NCBI RefSeq assembly: GCF_001438845.1
Contig: NZ_JQCL01000055.1
Location: forward strand, 1 to 64,000
DNA from: Lactiplantibacillus xiangfangensis
GTDB lineage: Bacteria; Bacillota; Bacilli; Lactobacillales; Lactobacillaceae
DNA: 64,000 nucleotides
Reading direction: 5' to 3'
Part shown: positions 35,456 to 44,127 of the stretch, piece after piece
Layout of the letters: each line of letters begins with the position of its first letter
Numbering within the stretch: position 1 is the first letter of the stretch
Translations under genes and position numbers: made by a program
The notes under the pieces: generated by a model
Database searches by the model: none
The model's input: only the letters and a program-made list of their open reading frames with translations
What the model was told of the DNA's origin: nothing

Positions 35456-36874
35456 CTACCAAATTCCAATTACTTTCATCCAAAGGGCACCAACACCGCC
35501 CCAAACAACTAGGTAGAATAGTCCTAAGACGAAGTTTAATTGCCACCATTTGCCTTGACTCACATAGCCTGAGCCAAATAGCACGCTCGCTGGACCGTTC
35601 GCATAATGCGTGGTTGATGCGAAGATTGATCCGACAAAGCCAAGCATCAAAGCAGAGAAGGTTGCTGGTGCACCAGCTGACACAGCCACGCCAAGTAACG
35701 CGGCGTACATTGCTGAAACGTGGGCGGTCCCACTAGCGAATAGATAATGACTGTAGAAGTAGAACAATGCCAATGCGGCCAAAACAATGCCCCAACTAAA
35801 GCCCTTCAGTGCACCACCAATCGCACCTGAAAGCCATGGAATAAATCCTAAAGAATTCAATTCATTTGCCATGAAAATCAAGATTGAGAACCAGACCAAC
35901 GTGTTCCAAGCACCGGTTTCATGCAAAATATCGTCAACTGAAAGGACCCCACAAACTAGTAGAAGTGAAACAGCCATGAAGGCAACTAACGCAGCATCTA
36001 AACCGATAAAGCTAGACAGCATCCATAAAACTAAAGCAAGTAAGAAGACGCCACCCATGATTTTTTCAGGAAGACTCATTTTACCCATCTTATCTAACTC
36101 ACTGTCTGCCCATGCCTTAGCATTAGGCGTATCTTTAATTTCCGGTGGATACATTTTATAAATTAAATATGGCACAACCAATAAACAAATAATCCCAGGA
36201 ACGACCCCAGCTAAGAACCATTGCATCCATGATAAGGTGATATGTAAGCTCTTGGCTAACGTCACAGCCACTAAGTTTGGTGCCATGGCTGTCATAAACA
36301 TCGTACTAGTGATTAAATCACCGTGAAATTCAGCAAATACTAAGAATGATCCAATTTTTCCTTGTGTCCCATCTTTAGGATCTGAGTGGAACGTTTCGGC
36401 TAAGGATTTAATAATCGGATAAACAATCCCACCAGCACGGGCCGTGTTACTTGGTGTGGCCGGTGCAGTTACTAAATCAACTCCAATTAACGCGTACGCT
36501 AAGCCCAACGTCCGTTTACCGAACAGTCGCACAAACACCAGCGCAACCCGTCGTCCTAGCCCAGTATTGATGAAGCCTCGTGACATGAAGTATGCCATTG
36601 CAATCATCCATACCGTACTGCTCCCAAAGCCGGACACCGCAGTCTTCATTGGGACGATGCCAAACAGCACCGTTAACGTCAACCCAACAATGGCGACCCC
36701 GGCAATTGGTAATGGCCGGGTAATACATCCGATAATCGTTGCCACAAAAATAGCAAAGATATGCCAAGCGTTCAGTGAGACGCTGGCTGGCTTAATGGGA
36801 CTACTTACCCAAATAATCAATCCCACCAGTAGCGGTATAATAAAATTACGATAATTAATCTTATTTAGTGTCAT
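35456..36874 (-). CDS. DASS-family di/tricarboxylate transporter
   Basis: This 472-residue membrane protein has about twelve helices and belongs to the divalent anion:Na+ symporter family (CitT/SodiT1/2-oxoglutarate-malate translocator branch). Family motifs are PATPSNTARAGGI near residue 140 and the repeat-half signature with ASGTAHVSAMYAA and ANGPASVLFGSGY near 400. It probably moves citrate, malate, fumarate or succinate, in exchange for another acid or with cations; the exact substrate is not visible. It lies 31 bases downstream of ldhL with GGGGAGG upstream of ATG 36874, so the two probably form one transcript. Confidence 0.86.
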   Translation of the reverse strand: MTLNKINYRNFIIPLLVGLIIWVSSPIKPASVSLNAWHIFAIFVATIIGCITRPLPIAGVAIVGLTLTVLFGIVPMKTAVSGFGSSTVWMIAMAYFMSRGFINTGLGRRVALVFVRLFGKRTLGLAYALIGVDLVTAPATPSNTARAGGIVYPIIKSLAETFHSDPKDGTQGKIGSFLVFAEFHGDLITSTMFMTAMAPNLVAVTLAKSLHITLSWMQWFLAGVVPGIICLLVVPYLIYKMYPPEIKDTPNAKAWADSELDKMGKMSLPEKIMGGVFLLALVLWMLSSFIGLDAALVAFMAVSLLLVCGVLSVDDILHETGAWNTLVWFSILIFMANELNSLGFIPWLSGAIGGALKGFSWGIVLAALALFYFYSHYLFASGTAHVSAMYAALLGVAVSAGAPATFSALMLGFVGSIFASTTHYANGPASVLFGSGYVSQGKWWQLNFVLGLFYLVVWGGVGALWMKVIGIW

Positions 36875-36905
36875 TTTAGTTCCTCCCCACTATCTTTCCT
36901 TGTAA

Positions 36906-37832
36906 CTATGCCGCATTCAACATTGCGAGCATTTTAGCTGCAAAATGTTGCATCCGTGCACGTTCATCGTCTGATAGATCAGCTTCAATTACTTTTTGTA
37001 ATCCGTTACGATTAATAATTGCGGGTGATCCTAAGTACAAGTCATTAATTCCATATTGCCCAGATAGTGCAGCGGAAACAATCAATTCAGCATTTTCATC
37101 ATTTAAAATAGCGCGGCAAATCTGCATTAAGCTAACCGCAACCCCGTAGAACGTGGCGCCCTTTTGCTTAATAATCTGGCCACCCTTGCCACGAACAGCT
37201 TGCTCGATTTCAGCTTTGAACTGGTCATCGACCGTCGTGACTTCTGCAAGTGGCTGATCATTAATCATAATTTCATCAAAGTTAACGATTGAACTATCAC
37301 CATGTTCGCCAAGGACAGCTGCATCAACCGCAGTTGTTGGGACATTTAGTTTCTGAGCTAATGCAACCCGTAACCGCGCCGTATCTAATGAAGTCCCAGT
37401 ACCAATGACCCGGTTACGAGGGAACCCGGATAACCGTTGTGTCATGGAAGTAAGGATATCAACCGGATTACTTGAAACAATGAAGCAACCGTTGAACCCA
37501 CTAGCAACGACCGGTTTAACAATTGATTCTAGAATTTTCGTATTGCGGTTAATCAAATCTAGACGACTCTCGCCCGGTTTACGTGGCACACCAGCCGTAA
37601 TGATCACAATATCAGCGTCGTGGGCGTCCGCATACTCACCAGTGTGAATCTTCGTGGCATTCGTGAAGGCAGCGACATCTTCCAAATCCTTGACGTCCCC
37701 TTCTGCATGCTCTTTAACCAAATCGACAATGACGAGTTCGTCAAGCGCACAATTCTGAATAAGTGAAAAGGCAAATGATGAGCCAACCGAACCATCACCA
37801 ACAATAACGACCTTGCGTTGTTTCTTATCCAT
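36906..37832 (-). CDS. L-lactate dehydrogenase (second LdhL type)
   Basis: This 308-residue NAD-dependent L-2-hydroxyacid dehydrogenase has the Rossmann motif VGDGSVGSSFAF at the N-terminus, the coenzyme-loop region TAGVPRKPGESRLDL, SSNPVDILT and the catalytic GEHGDSS. It would interconvert pyruvate and L-lactate and reoxidise NADH. L. plantarum has a main ldhL elsewhere, so this looks like the second enzyme (ldhL2), placed among organic-acid genes. The upstream region has a -10 TATAAT, a cre-like site and a dyad in the leader. Confidence 0.88.
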   Translation of the reverse strand: MDKKQRKVVIVGDGSVGSSFAFSLIQNCALDELVIVDLVKEHAEGDVKDLEDVAAFTNATKIHTGEYADAHDADIVIITAGVPRKPGESRLDLINRNTKILESIVKPVVASGFNGCFIVSSNPVDILTSMTQRLSGFPRNRVIGTGTSLDTARLRVALAQKLNVPTTAVDAAVLGEHGDSSIVNFDEIMINDQPLAEVTTVDDQFKAEIEQAVRGKGGQIIKQKGATFYGVAVSLMQICRAILNDENAELIVSAALSGQYGINDLYLGSPAIINRNGLQKVIEADLSDDERARMQHFAAKMLAMLNAA

Positions 37833-38211
37833 TTTAATATCCTTCTTTCATCAAAAATGTCTATTTAGTTAGGAGGTTTGTAACTTAGTTACCTAACTCA
37901 CAAGTATTATAACGCAAATGCTTTCATTTTTTCTATTTTTTTAAAAATAATTTATTTTTTTGAAAAAGTTAAACATAATTATGACTATAAAGCTTGTTTT
38001 AACAGTGTTTTTAATTATTTTATTTGTGAATCATTTAAAAAGTAGCGATTTGTGAAGCTTATTTCGTAACCGGTTTCATTTCCAGCTTATTTAGCCTGCT
38101 TTTTCTTCCAAAAAAACTAAACGCTCGACGCAATTCCGCACCCTCATCCGGTTAAAATGCGCTAGCCGTGGTATATTAGACATACACTCAACATAAGAAA
38201 GGATTACTAAC
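37833..38211. other. Divergent regulatory gap between ldh and the 103-residue protein gene
   Basis: The gap is very AT-rich. It holds the ldh promoter (-10 at 37906-37911), a leader dyad (GTAACTTAGTTAC nested in GTTAGG...CCTAAC, near 37868-37894), two TTTGTGAA motifs near 38023 and 38050, and a plus-strand extended -10 TGG-TATATT at 38169-38177. I see no coding frame. Confidence 0.5.
37906..37926 (-). promoter_or_regulatory. ldh -10 element and cre-like site
   Basis: On the minus strand -10 TATAAT is at 37911-37906. TGAAAGCATTTGCG (37926-37913) matches the cre consensus at 12 of 14 positions and lies in the promoter, so catabolite control is plausible. Confidence 0.45.
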
Positions 38212-38523
38212 TTGGATAATGAAACTTTAAAAAACTATTTGGCCGATAACTCCCAAGTCATTACGATTTTTATGGACAAAGCAACTGATTTTCTAAATCG
38301 TAAAAATGCAGACCGAGCACCAGCCCGTCGCTATAACGATGCAGAAATCACCCGTCAAGCTGAAAAAATGCTGGACAGCGTGATTGACAATATCCATGGC
38401 AAAATTGCACCCCATACGCGCGAACAAACACCCGCTGCTTGGGCACGATTTTTAAGCGAAAATGACGTGCTTGACGATCTTGAACTTTCTATGACAGAAC
38501 TATCCTTTGAATCCGAAGACTAA
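38212..38523 (+). CDS. Small acidic protein of unknown function
   Basis: This 103-residue protein probably starts at TTG 38212, with GAAAGGA about 8-10 bases upstream and an extended -10 TGG-TATATT about 35 bases further up. It is charged, mostly helical in character, has no membrane segment and no cysteine. I recognise no family. The strong terminator after it and the convergent citG gene make a real monocistronic gene likely. Confidence 0.6.
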   Translation: MDNETLKNYLADNSQVITIFMDKATDFLNRKNADRAPARRYNDAEITRQAEKMLDSVIDNIHGKIAPHTREQTPAAWARFLSENDVLDDLELSMTELSFESED

Positions 38524-38547
38524 CGCCCCGTTCAGTACCTGTAAAAT

Positions 38548-38587
38548 AAAAATGGACTGCCAAAAATAATTTTGACAGTCCGTTTTT
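38548..38587. terminator. Terminator shared with citG
   Basis: An 18-position stem with a few mismatches (38548-38565 against 38570-38587) and A/T runs at its base lies between the convergent 103-residue protein gene and citG. Confidence 0.75.
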
Positions 38588-38612
38588 ATTTTTATTACAC
38601 ACTACTGCCAAA

Positions 38613-39455
38613 TCAGGCTAATAGCTGCATCTCTAATCCTAGAAAAATGGTTAAGATCAGCAAATCAGCTGACCCGCCCAAGCTATAGTGCCGGGTTACA
38701 AAGATTTGGTTCAACTCCCGCAAAAAGGCCATCCCGGCTTCCGTACGACTTCCACCCAGCTCAAAGTATCGTTGCGCCTGTTCGTGGACCCAATCAACCA
38801 CGTGCGGATCACGGGCTCGCTTAACTAAGTTCGTGTCGACGGTAGCTTGAACAATTGCCATCAAGGTATCCAGTAAGCGCTGATTAATCGTCCCGTGACT
38901 CCGCTGCAATGCCGGTAACGCCACCGTCATCACGGTTGGATAGCCCGCCTCGGCTTCCCCACGAATCCCCTTGATGCCATACGTCAGGTATTCACGTTCG
39001 CCGGCAGTTAGCGTCGCCGGGTCCTTCGTATCCAAGCCGCTAAAGTCATTAGCGGTCAGGCCCTTAAGCATTGCTTGCACAATGGCCGTCAGCGTTTGCG
39101 CCGGTTGCTGTGCATGATAGGCCGCAGCCGTCACCAAAATTCCCAGTGAAAATACGGCGCCCTTATGCGTGTTAACGCCGTTGGTCGCCGCAAACATGGT
39201 CCGCTCCGCCTCAACACCGACTGACCGAATCTTTTGAAACAATCCCGTTAAATCGTCAGCCGTATAAGTCGCACCCGCCGATGCACAGGCCTTAAAATAA
39301 GGTTCCAAACTTAGTGCACTATCAATAAACATGAAGGCGTTCATATCCGGATGCGGACCAGCTGATAATGGGTCCACTAGTCCCGGCTTCGGATTAACCG
39401 TCACCTCGTATAATAGCGCTCGTAGCGCATGATTAACAATAACCGTAGTTTCCAA
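38613..39455 (-). CDS. citG: Triphosphoribosyl-dephospho-CoA synthase
   Basis: CitG makes the precursor of the citrate lyase prosthetic group from dephospho-CoA and ATP. The family hallmark EVTVNPKPGLVDPLSAGPHPDM lies near the N-terminus, and NTHKGAVFSLG and GGSADLL are also typical. The start is probably TTG 39455 (or GTG 39458), because GGAGG lies a few bases upstream and the protein then aligns with the usual CitG N-terminus; the frame extends to 39491 with weaker signals. It is monocistronic and over 6 kb from citF, so the citrate lyase maturation genes are split in three places. Confidence 0.86.
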   Translation of the reverse strand: METTVIVNHALRALLYEVTVNPKPGLVDPLSAGPHPDMNAFMFIDSALSLEPYFKACASAGATYTADDLTGLFQKIRSVGVEAERTMFAATNGVNTHKGAVFSLGILVTAAAYHAQQPAQTLTAIVQAMLKGLTANDFSGLDTKDPATLTAGEREYLTYGIKGIRGEAEAGYPTVMTVALPALQRSHGTINQRLLDTLMAIVQATVDTNLVKRARDPHVVDWVHEQAQRYFELGGSRTEAGMAFLRELNQIFVTRHYSLGGSADLLILTIFLGLEMQLLA

Positions 39456-39737
39456 CACTTTTCCTCCATCTGACTCATTACTCATCGGCATCTCCGCTGT
39501 ACTCCAACGTCAAAACCAGTAATCGTCTCTTTATCATACTACCGATTCTATACCGAAATTAACAGTGCCACCATGACCTGACGACGATCCTTATGAAATG
39601 CCGGCTACTTAGTTTCCCTCTTAAATGGCTTACATCACTGAGACTAAGTGATGCCACACGCTAAAATTAATTGAATCACCCACGCGCGCCCAAATAAGCG
39701 TAGAATGTAGTCATAAGTACAACTAAGGGAGAATATT

Positions 39738-40607
39738 ATGTATCAGCTATTAACAGACTCAACCGTGGATTTGCCTTATCAACTGCTCAAAGACAATAAC
39801 GTTCACTTCGTTTCTATGAACGTCACCATTGATAATCAGGAATCTTCTGACGATTTAGGGCACCATTTTGATTTGGCTAATTTTTATCGCCAAATCGGCA
39901 ACGGCGTGATGCCGACGACCGCGCAAATCAACATTGGTCAATTTATCGAATTCTTCAAACCCTACGTGCAAGCCCACACGCCGATTTTATACCTCGGCTT
40001 TTCATCCGGGTTAAGCGGTACTTTTAACAATGCTCGGCAAGCTAAAGACATGCTCATGCAGGACTTCCCCGAAGCCGAAATTTACCTTGTAGATTCGTTA
40101 GCCGCTTGCTGTGGAGAAGGCTTGATGCTACTGGACGCAGTCGATAAACGTGATGCGGGGATGCCGATTGACCAACTGGCTAATTGGTTGACTGAAAACC
40201 GGTTATATTATCAGCAATGGTTCACCGTCGATGATTTGAAATATCTTTACCATGGTGGTCGGGTCTCACGTACATCCGCCACGGTTGGATCACTCTTGCA
40301 GATTAAACCCGTGATGGATGTTGATCCACTTGGACATTTACGGCCCGTCCAAAAAGTTCGTTCACGCCGGCGGTCACTCACCACACTGGTGACTAACACC
40401 ATCACGAATCTGCGTAATCAGGACAATCCGCGGATCATTATCGCAACTAGTGATGCAGACGACGCGGCCCAGGCCATCCGTGAAAAGATTTTGGCAAAGT
40501 TGCCAAACGCTGAAATCCTATTGTCCAATATTGGCCCCACCATTTCTAGCCATACCGGCCTAGGGTGCGTTGCCGTCTTTTCATTTGGAAAAACCAAACG
40601 TGAGTAG
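39738..40607 (+). CDS. DegV-family fatty-acid-binding protein
   Basis: This 289-residue cytosolic protein of the DegV family starts with the typical LLTDSTVDLP and contains LYLGFSSGLSGTFNNA and the segment LKYLYHGGRVSR. Family members bind fatty acids (FakB type) and hand them to the FakA kinase; which lipid is bound here is not visible. ATG 39738 is preceded by AAGGGAGA. It is monocistronic and followed by a separate small RNA locus. Confidence 0.88.
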   Translation: MYQLLTDSTVDLPYQLLKDNNVHFVSMNVTIDNQESSDDLGHHFDLANFYRQIGNGVMPTTAQINIGQFIEFFKPYVQAHTPILYLGFSSGLSGTFNNARQAKDMLMQDFPEAEIYLVDSLAACCGEGLMLLDAVDKRDAGMPIDQLANWLTENRLYYQQWFTVDDLKYLYHGGRVSRTSATVGSLLQIKPVMDVDPLGHLRPVQKVRSRRRSLTTLVTNTITNLRNQDNPRIIIATSDADDAAQAIREKILAKLPNAEILLSNIGPTISSHTGLGCVAVFSFGKTKRE

Positions 40608-40660
40608 GCCGTCTGGCATCATTCAAACATAAACAACCGCTCGCATCAAAAAGATTAGGG

Positions 40661-40690
40661 TTGACGCCAGCTAGTCATTCGTGTGATAAT
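40661..40690 (+). promoter_or_regulatory. Promoter of a candidate small RNA
   Basis: -35 TTGACG (40661-40666) and -10 GATAAT (40685-40690) are spaced 18 bases, and TGT before the -10 extends it. No ribosome binding site and start codon follow before the terminator. Confidence 0.6.
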
Positions 40691-40696
40691 GTTTCA

Positions 40697-40798
40697 CGGT
40701 GCCAAACCACGGTTGGCAGCTCCGGATCGGCGCGCAAGCGTTCAGAAGGTCTGTGAAGCCGACCACGCGATCATCCTCTTGAGGATGGTCGTTTTTTT
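40697..40798 (+). ncRNA. Candidate small structured RNA, about 100 nt
   Basis: Between the promoter at 40661-40690 and a terminator lies a compact foldable sequence. TGCCAA pairs with TTGGCA (hairpin 1). ATCGGC pairs with GCCGA, enclosing CGC-GCAA-GCG and a TTCAGA/TCTGTGAA hairpin. The terminator pairs GATCATCCT with AGGATGGTC (40769-40790) and is followed by seven T. No coding frame or ribosome binding site is present. It matches neither the SRP, 6S, tmRNA nor RNase P cores that I know. The start site is estimated from the promoter. Confidence 0.6.
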
Positions 40799-40815
40799 AT
40801 TTAATAACTGATTTT

Positions 40816-40866
40816 AAAACGACTAGTGCTCATTCCGAGTGAATCAGAATGAGCACTAGTCGTTTT
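40816..40866. terminator. Terminator of mtsCBA
   Basis: A perfect 20-bp stem (40816-40835 against 40847-40866, 11-base loop) with A and T runs lies directly past the mtsA stop codon on the minus strand. Confidence 0.88.
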
Positions 40867-40868
40867 AG

Positions 40869-41804
40869 CTATTTCAAGCCATCATAAATTTTATCGAGGT
40901 TCCATTTCATCATGGTGTAGTAAGTGTCGCCAGGTTCGCCCTCATTCGCTAGCGAATCGGTAAAGACCGTGCTGGCAACCGGTAAGCTCGTCTCCTGAGC
41001 AACCTTATTCATCGACTTTGGTGAAACTGAGGATTCAACGAACAAACTTTTAACCTTCGAACAGTTGACCTTCTTCAAGACCGCTCGCATCTGCGCCGGC
41101 GTCCCCTGCGCTTCCGTATTCAATTCCCAAATATAAGCAGCGGGAATATCATAGGCTGCGGAAAAGTACTTGAAGGCCCCTTCAGATGTCACTAACAAAC
41201 GCTGTTCAGCCGGAATCTGACTAAACTTGGTTTGGGCCTGCGTGTGCAGTTTGGTTAACTGCGCCACGTAACGGTCCGTATTTTTTTGATACGCCGCCGC
41301 GTGTTGCGGGTCCTTTGATTGCAAAGTTCGATTAATGTTTTCCACGTATTTGATTCCGTTGGCTAAATCCAACCACGCGTGCGGGTCGGGTTCATTAACG
41401 TTAGTCGTTAAATATTTGACCTTAACGCCCTTGCTAACGGCAAAGACATCCCGATTAAACTCTTTTTTTGAGGATTGAACTAGCTTTTTAAACCAGCCAT
41501 TGCCCCCCGTTTCTAAGTTGAGCCCGTTATAGAAGACCACGTCGGCTTCAGCGGTTGCCGCAATGTCGGTCGGCCGCGGTTCGTATTCATGCGGATCGGT
41601 CCCACGTTGGACAATACTGTAGTTTGCGACGTGTTTGCCACCGACGTTTTGGACCATGTCATCAATAATGGAGTTCGTGCTGACGACCCGGAGCTTTTCG
41701 CTAGTCGTCGTCTCCGCTTCAACGTTTTGGCGCTGATTCAAGAAGACGGCCATCCCGCTAATCATTGCGATCACGCTCACGAGTGCAATTAAATTCTTTT
41801 TCAT
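40869..41804 (-). CDS. mtsA: Manganese/zinc ABC transporter substrate-binding protein
   Basis: This is a 311-residue extracellular metal-binding protein of the ZnuA/PsaA family. The candidate metal ligands are H72 (DPHEYEP), H142 (DPHAWLD), E208 and D283, the His-His-Glu-Asp set typical of manganese-binding members. The N-terminus is a hydrophobic signal or anchor without the lipobox cysteine usual in Gram-positive members; the only cysteine (C248) is near the C-terminal third. Its start overlaps the permease stop by 4 bases. It is the last gene of an ATPase-permease-receptor operon. Confidence 0.88.
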   Translation of the reverse strand: MKKNLIALVSVIAMISGMAVFLNQRQNVEAETTTSEKLRVVSTNSIIDDMVQNVGGKHVANYSIVQRGTDPHEYEPRPTDIAATAEADVVFYNGLNLETGGNGWFKKLVQSSKKEFNRDVFAVSKGVKVKYLTTNVNEPDPHAWLDLANGIKYVENINRTLQSKDPQHAAAYQKNTDRYVAQLTKLHTQAQTKFSQIPAEQRLLVTSEGAFKYFSAAYDIPAAYIWELNTEAQGTPAQMRAVLKKVNCSKVKSLFVESSVSPKSMNKVAQETSLPVASTVFTDSLANEGEPGDTYYTMMKWNLDKIYDGLK

Positions 41805-42676
41805 GCGGTGACCCGGCGCCGTAACTGCGCCTTCCCCTTAAAGAGCGTTGGCAACAAGGCCTGTTTGGGTGAAATCACAAAGGAAATCCCAAATAGTACG
41901 GCGGCCACTAACACGATTGCCGGACCCGACGCCCAGTTAAACGTATAACTGAAGTACAGGCCAACGATTGACGCCACCGCCCCAATCGTTGCGGCCAATC
42001 CTAACATGACGCCTAAGCGGTCCGTCCACAGAAAGGCAGTCGCGGCCGGCGTAATTAGCATCGCGACCACGAGAATGATTCCAACCGTTTGCAAAGCTGA
42101 AACGGTAACTAGCGTTAACACTAGCATCAACGCGTAGTGCAGGATTTGAACCCGAAAACCATATGTCTGGGCAAAGGTCGGGTCAAACGACGTGATCAAC
42201 AGTTCCTTATAGAAGAAAACAACAAACAGGATCACTAACCCTAATACGACCGTTGTCGTCATCATATCGGTATCGCTAACGGCTAAAATATTGCCAAATA
42301 AAATATGGTGCAGGTTAGTCGAGCTTTCCGCTAATGAAATCAGGATAAAGCCTAACGCGTAAAAGGCGCTAAACACGATCCCAATCGACGTGTCGGTCTT
42401 GATTTTACTCTTGCTAGCCACTAATCCTATCAATCCCGCGGCTAAGATACCGAAGACTGACGCCCCAATCATCACGTTGATGCCTAACATGTAGGCGACG
42501 GCGACACCGGGTAGGACGGCGTGTGAGATGGCATCCCCCATCATCGACATCCCGCGCAAGATAATAAAGCTCCCAATCATCCCGGACATCACGCCAACCA
42601 TAATGGCGGTAATGAGGGCACTCTGTAAGAAATCGTACTTCCCTAAAGCACTAATAAAAGTCATTACTGATTGCAT
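41801..42676 (-). CDS. mtsB: Manganese/zinc ABC transporter permease
   Basis: This 291-residue integral membrane permease of the ABC-3 family has about eight helices. The segment IILRGMSMMGDAISHAVLPGVA near residue 40 is the conserved first loop of the family. It overlaps the ATPase gene by one base and the receptor gene by four, so the three parts are made together. Confidence 0.9.
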   Translation of the reverse strand: MQSVMTFISALGKYDFLQSALITAIMVGVMSGMIGSFIILRGMSMMGDAISHAVLPGVAVAYMLGINVMIGASVFGILAAGLIGLVASKSKIKTDTSIGIVFSAFYALGFILISLAESSTNLHHILFGNILAVSDTDMMTTTVVLGLVILFVVFFYKELLITSFDPTFAQTYGFRVQILHYALMLVLTLVTVSALQTVGIILVVAMLITPAATAFLWTDRLGVMLGLAATIGAVASIVGLYFSYTFNWASGPAIVLVAAVLFGISFVISPKQALLPTLFKGKAQLRRRVTA

Positions 42677-43413
42677 TATTGCGCACCCCCCTTAGCAAAT
42701 AACACTGCCGAGAGATCGGCACTAAACGTTCGTTCAATATTGGCGGGCGTATAGACGTCGTCCACCGGCCCGTAATCAACGATTCCGTGATTTAAAATCA
42801 CCAAGTCGTCAAAGTAGTGTGAAACTTTATTCAAATCGTGGTGAACCACGATAATGGTTTTGCCTTCATCACGCCACTGGTGCAAAATCGCCATGATGGC
42901 CGTCTCACTTTGGAGATCAATTCCAACAAATGGCTCATCCAATATAATGAGTTGCGCATCTTGTAAAATGGCTCGGGCCACGAAGACCCGTTGCAACTGT
43001 CCACCTGAGAGTTGGCCAATTTGGCGGTTAGCAAATTCCACCAAATCAACTTGTTTCAATGCTACTAGGCACCGCTGCCGGTCAGCTTTACTCGGTTGAC
43101 GAAACAGGCCGAGCTTGCCGTAGGTCCCAGTCAAAACGACGTCAAAAACGCTAATTGGAAAGGTCAGATCTAAATCTTTTCGCTGCTCCACGTAAGCAAT
43201 TTGTTTTTGAAATTGTTTTAACGCATGACCATTAAAGCTGACCGTTCCAGTTTGTGACTTGATCAAGCCAAGCATGGCTTTGATCAGTGTTGATTTTCCC
43301 GCACCGTTGGGGCCAATGATTCCAGTAATCTTGCCGGCGTTAAAGTTAACGGCTACATCAGCAAAGACTGGTGTGTCACTGTATGCCACGGTGAGGTTTT
43401 GTACTTTTAGCAT
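42676..43413 (-). CDS. mtsC: Manganese/zinc ABC transporter ATPase
   Basis: This 245-residue ABC ATPase has Walker A GPNGAGKST near residue 34, signature LSGGQLQRV near 136, Walker B LIILDEP and the switch histidine region VVHHDL. It is the first gene of the mtsCBA operon. GGAGGAAAC precedes ATG 43413. The promoter TTGCAT-17-TATGAT lies about 55-80 bases upstream. Confidence 0.9.
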   Translation of the reverse strand: MLKVQNLTVAYSDTPVFADVAVNFNAGKITGIIGPNGAGKSTLIKAMLGLIKSQTGTVSFNGHALKQFQKQIAYVEQRKDLDLTFPISVFDVVLTGTYGKLGLFRQPSKADRQRCLVALKQVDLVEFANRQIGQLSGGQLQRVFVARAILQDAQLIILDEPFVGIDLQSETAIMAILHQWRDEGKTIIVVHHDLNKVSHYFDDLVILNHGIVDYGPVDDVYTPANIERTFSADLSAVLFAKGGAQ

Positions 43414-43463
43414 AAAAGTTTCCTCCGTTCATCGCGGTTGTCGGTAGTTCTGTATCTTGACTC

Positions 43464-43492
43464 ATCATAACGGATTATTATCTTTTATGCAA
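43464..43492 (-). promoter_or_regulatory. Promoter of mtsCBA with possible metal-regulator dyad
   Basis: On the minus strand -35 TTGCAT (43487-43492) and -10 TATGAT (43464-43469) are 17 bases apart. An ATTAT...ATAAT-type imperfect dyad spans the -35 region, where a manganese regulator (MntR type) could bind. Confidence 0.45.
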
Positions 43493-43591
43493 ATAATTGT
43501 TAGGCGGCGTTAACTTTATAATATTTTTATATGAATTTTTTACTGGTTAAAAAAAGACCGTCCCCAGCCGGCACGATCTTACCTAGTCTCA

Positions 43592-43984
43592 TTACTTCTT
43601 AGCACGCATTAAAGCTAGCACGCCAATCCATGGTAACGCCAAGATTGACAGTCCCCACCGCTTTAATCCCACGGAAAGCCAGCCAAAGCCATCGACCTCA
43701 TGGGAAACTTCGCCTAAGGAACTTGGCGGCGTGACTGGTTCCCGGGGTGCGCGTTTATCCGGGTCCGTCAACTGTTTGACGTACGGCGGCTCATAAGTAC
43801 TCATACTCCGAATCAGCCCTAACGCGGGTTGCATCCGTAGTAAAATCGGGTACGCTACCCAGTAACTCACTGATAGGTACAAGATTAGTCCCCACCAAGT
43901 AGTTGCGTGTAGCGGACTCACTAAATAAAGACTAAGTATGTATCCTGGCAATCCTAATAAGTAATCTGTTAACCATCTTTTCAC
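43592..43984 (-). CDS. Small membrane protein of unknown function
   Basis: This 130-residue protein has two hydrophobic segments near the N-terminus and one at the C-terminus, separated by a Pro/Glu-rich loop (RAPREPVTPPSS). GTG 43984 is chosen because GGAGG lies 7 bases upstream; a frame nine codons longer has no such site. I recognise no family. It is monocistronic, with a weak hairpin at 43553-43586 downstream. Confidence 0.65.
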   Translation of the reverse strand: MKRWLTDYLLGLPGYILSLYLVSPLHATTWWGLILYLSVSYWVAYPILLRMQPALGLIRSMSTYEPPYVKQLTDPDKRAPREPVTPPSSLGEVSHEVDGFGWLSVGLKRWGLSILALPWIGVLALMRAKK

Positions 43985-44060
43985 ATTGATTCCTCCACTC
44001 ACTGATAACATCAGTATCCTTCTTTATTCTACACCAGTCACCGTTAACTCGGTGATACTA

Positions 44061-44100
44061 AAAAACGTCCCTCAGAAGTTTTACCATTCCGTGAGACGTT
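44061..44100 (-). terminator. Terminator of the CAP-like gene
   Basis: A short stem (AACGTC-CTCA against TGAG-ACGTT, 44064-44100) with an A-run on its left, a U-run on the minus strand, lies 28 bases past the stop codon. Confidence 0.5.
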
Positions 44101-44127
44101 ACTCGTGATTAATCAAACTTTATTTAA

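Noticed and set aside
36444..36854. A 136-codon frame opposite the DASS transporter
   Set aside because: It is antisense to conserved membrane helices and lacks initiation signals.
40697..40798. SRP (4.5S), 6S, tmRNA or RNase P RNA
   Set aside because: None of the conserved cores that I know is present, and the length is too short for 6S, tmRNA or RNase P.
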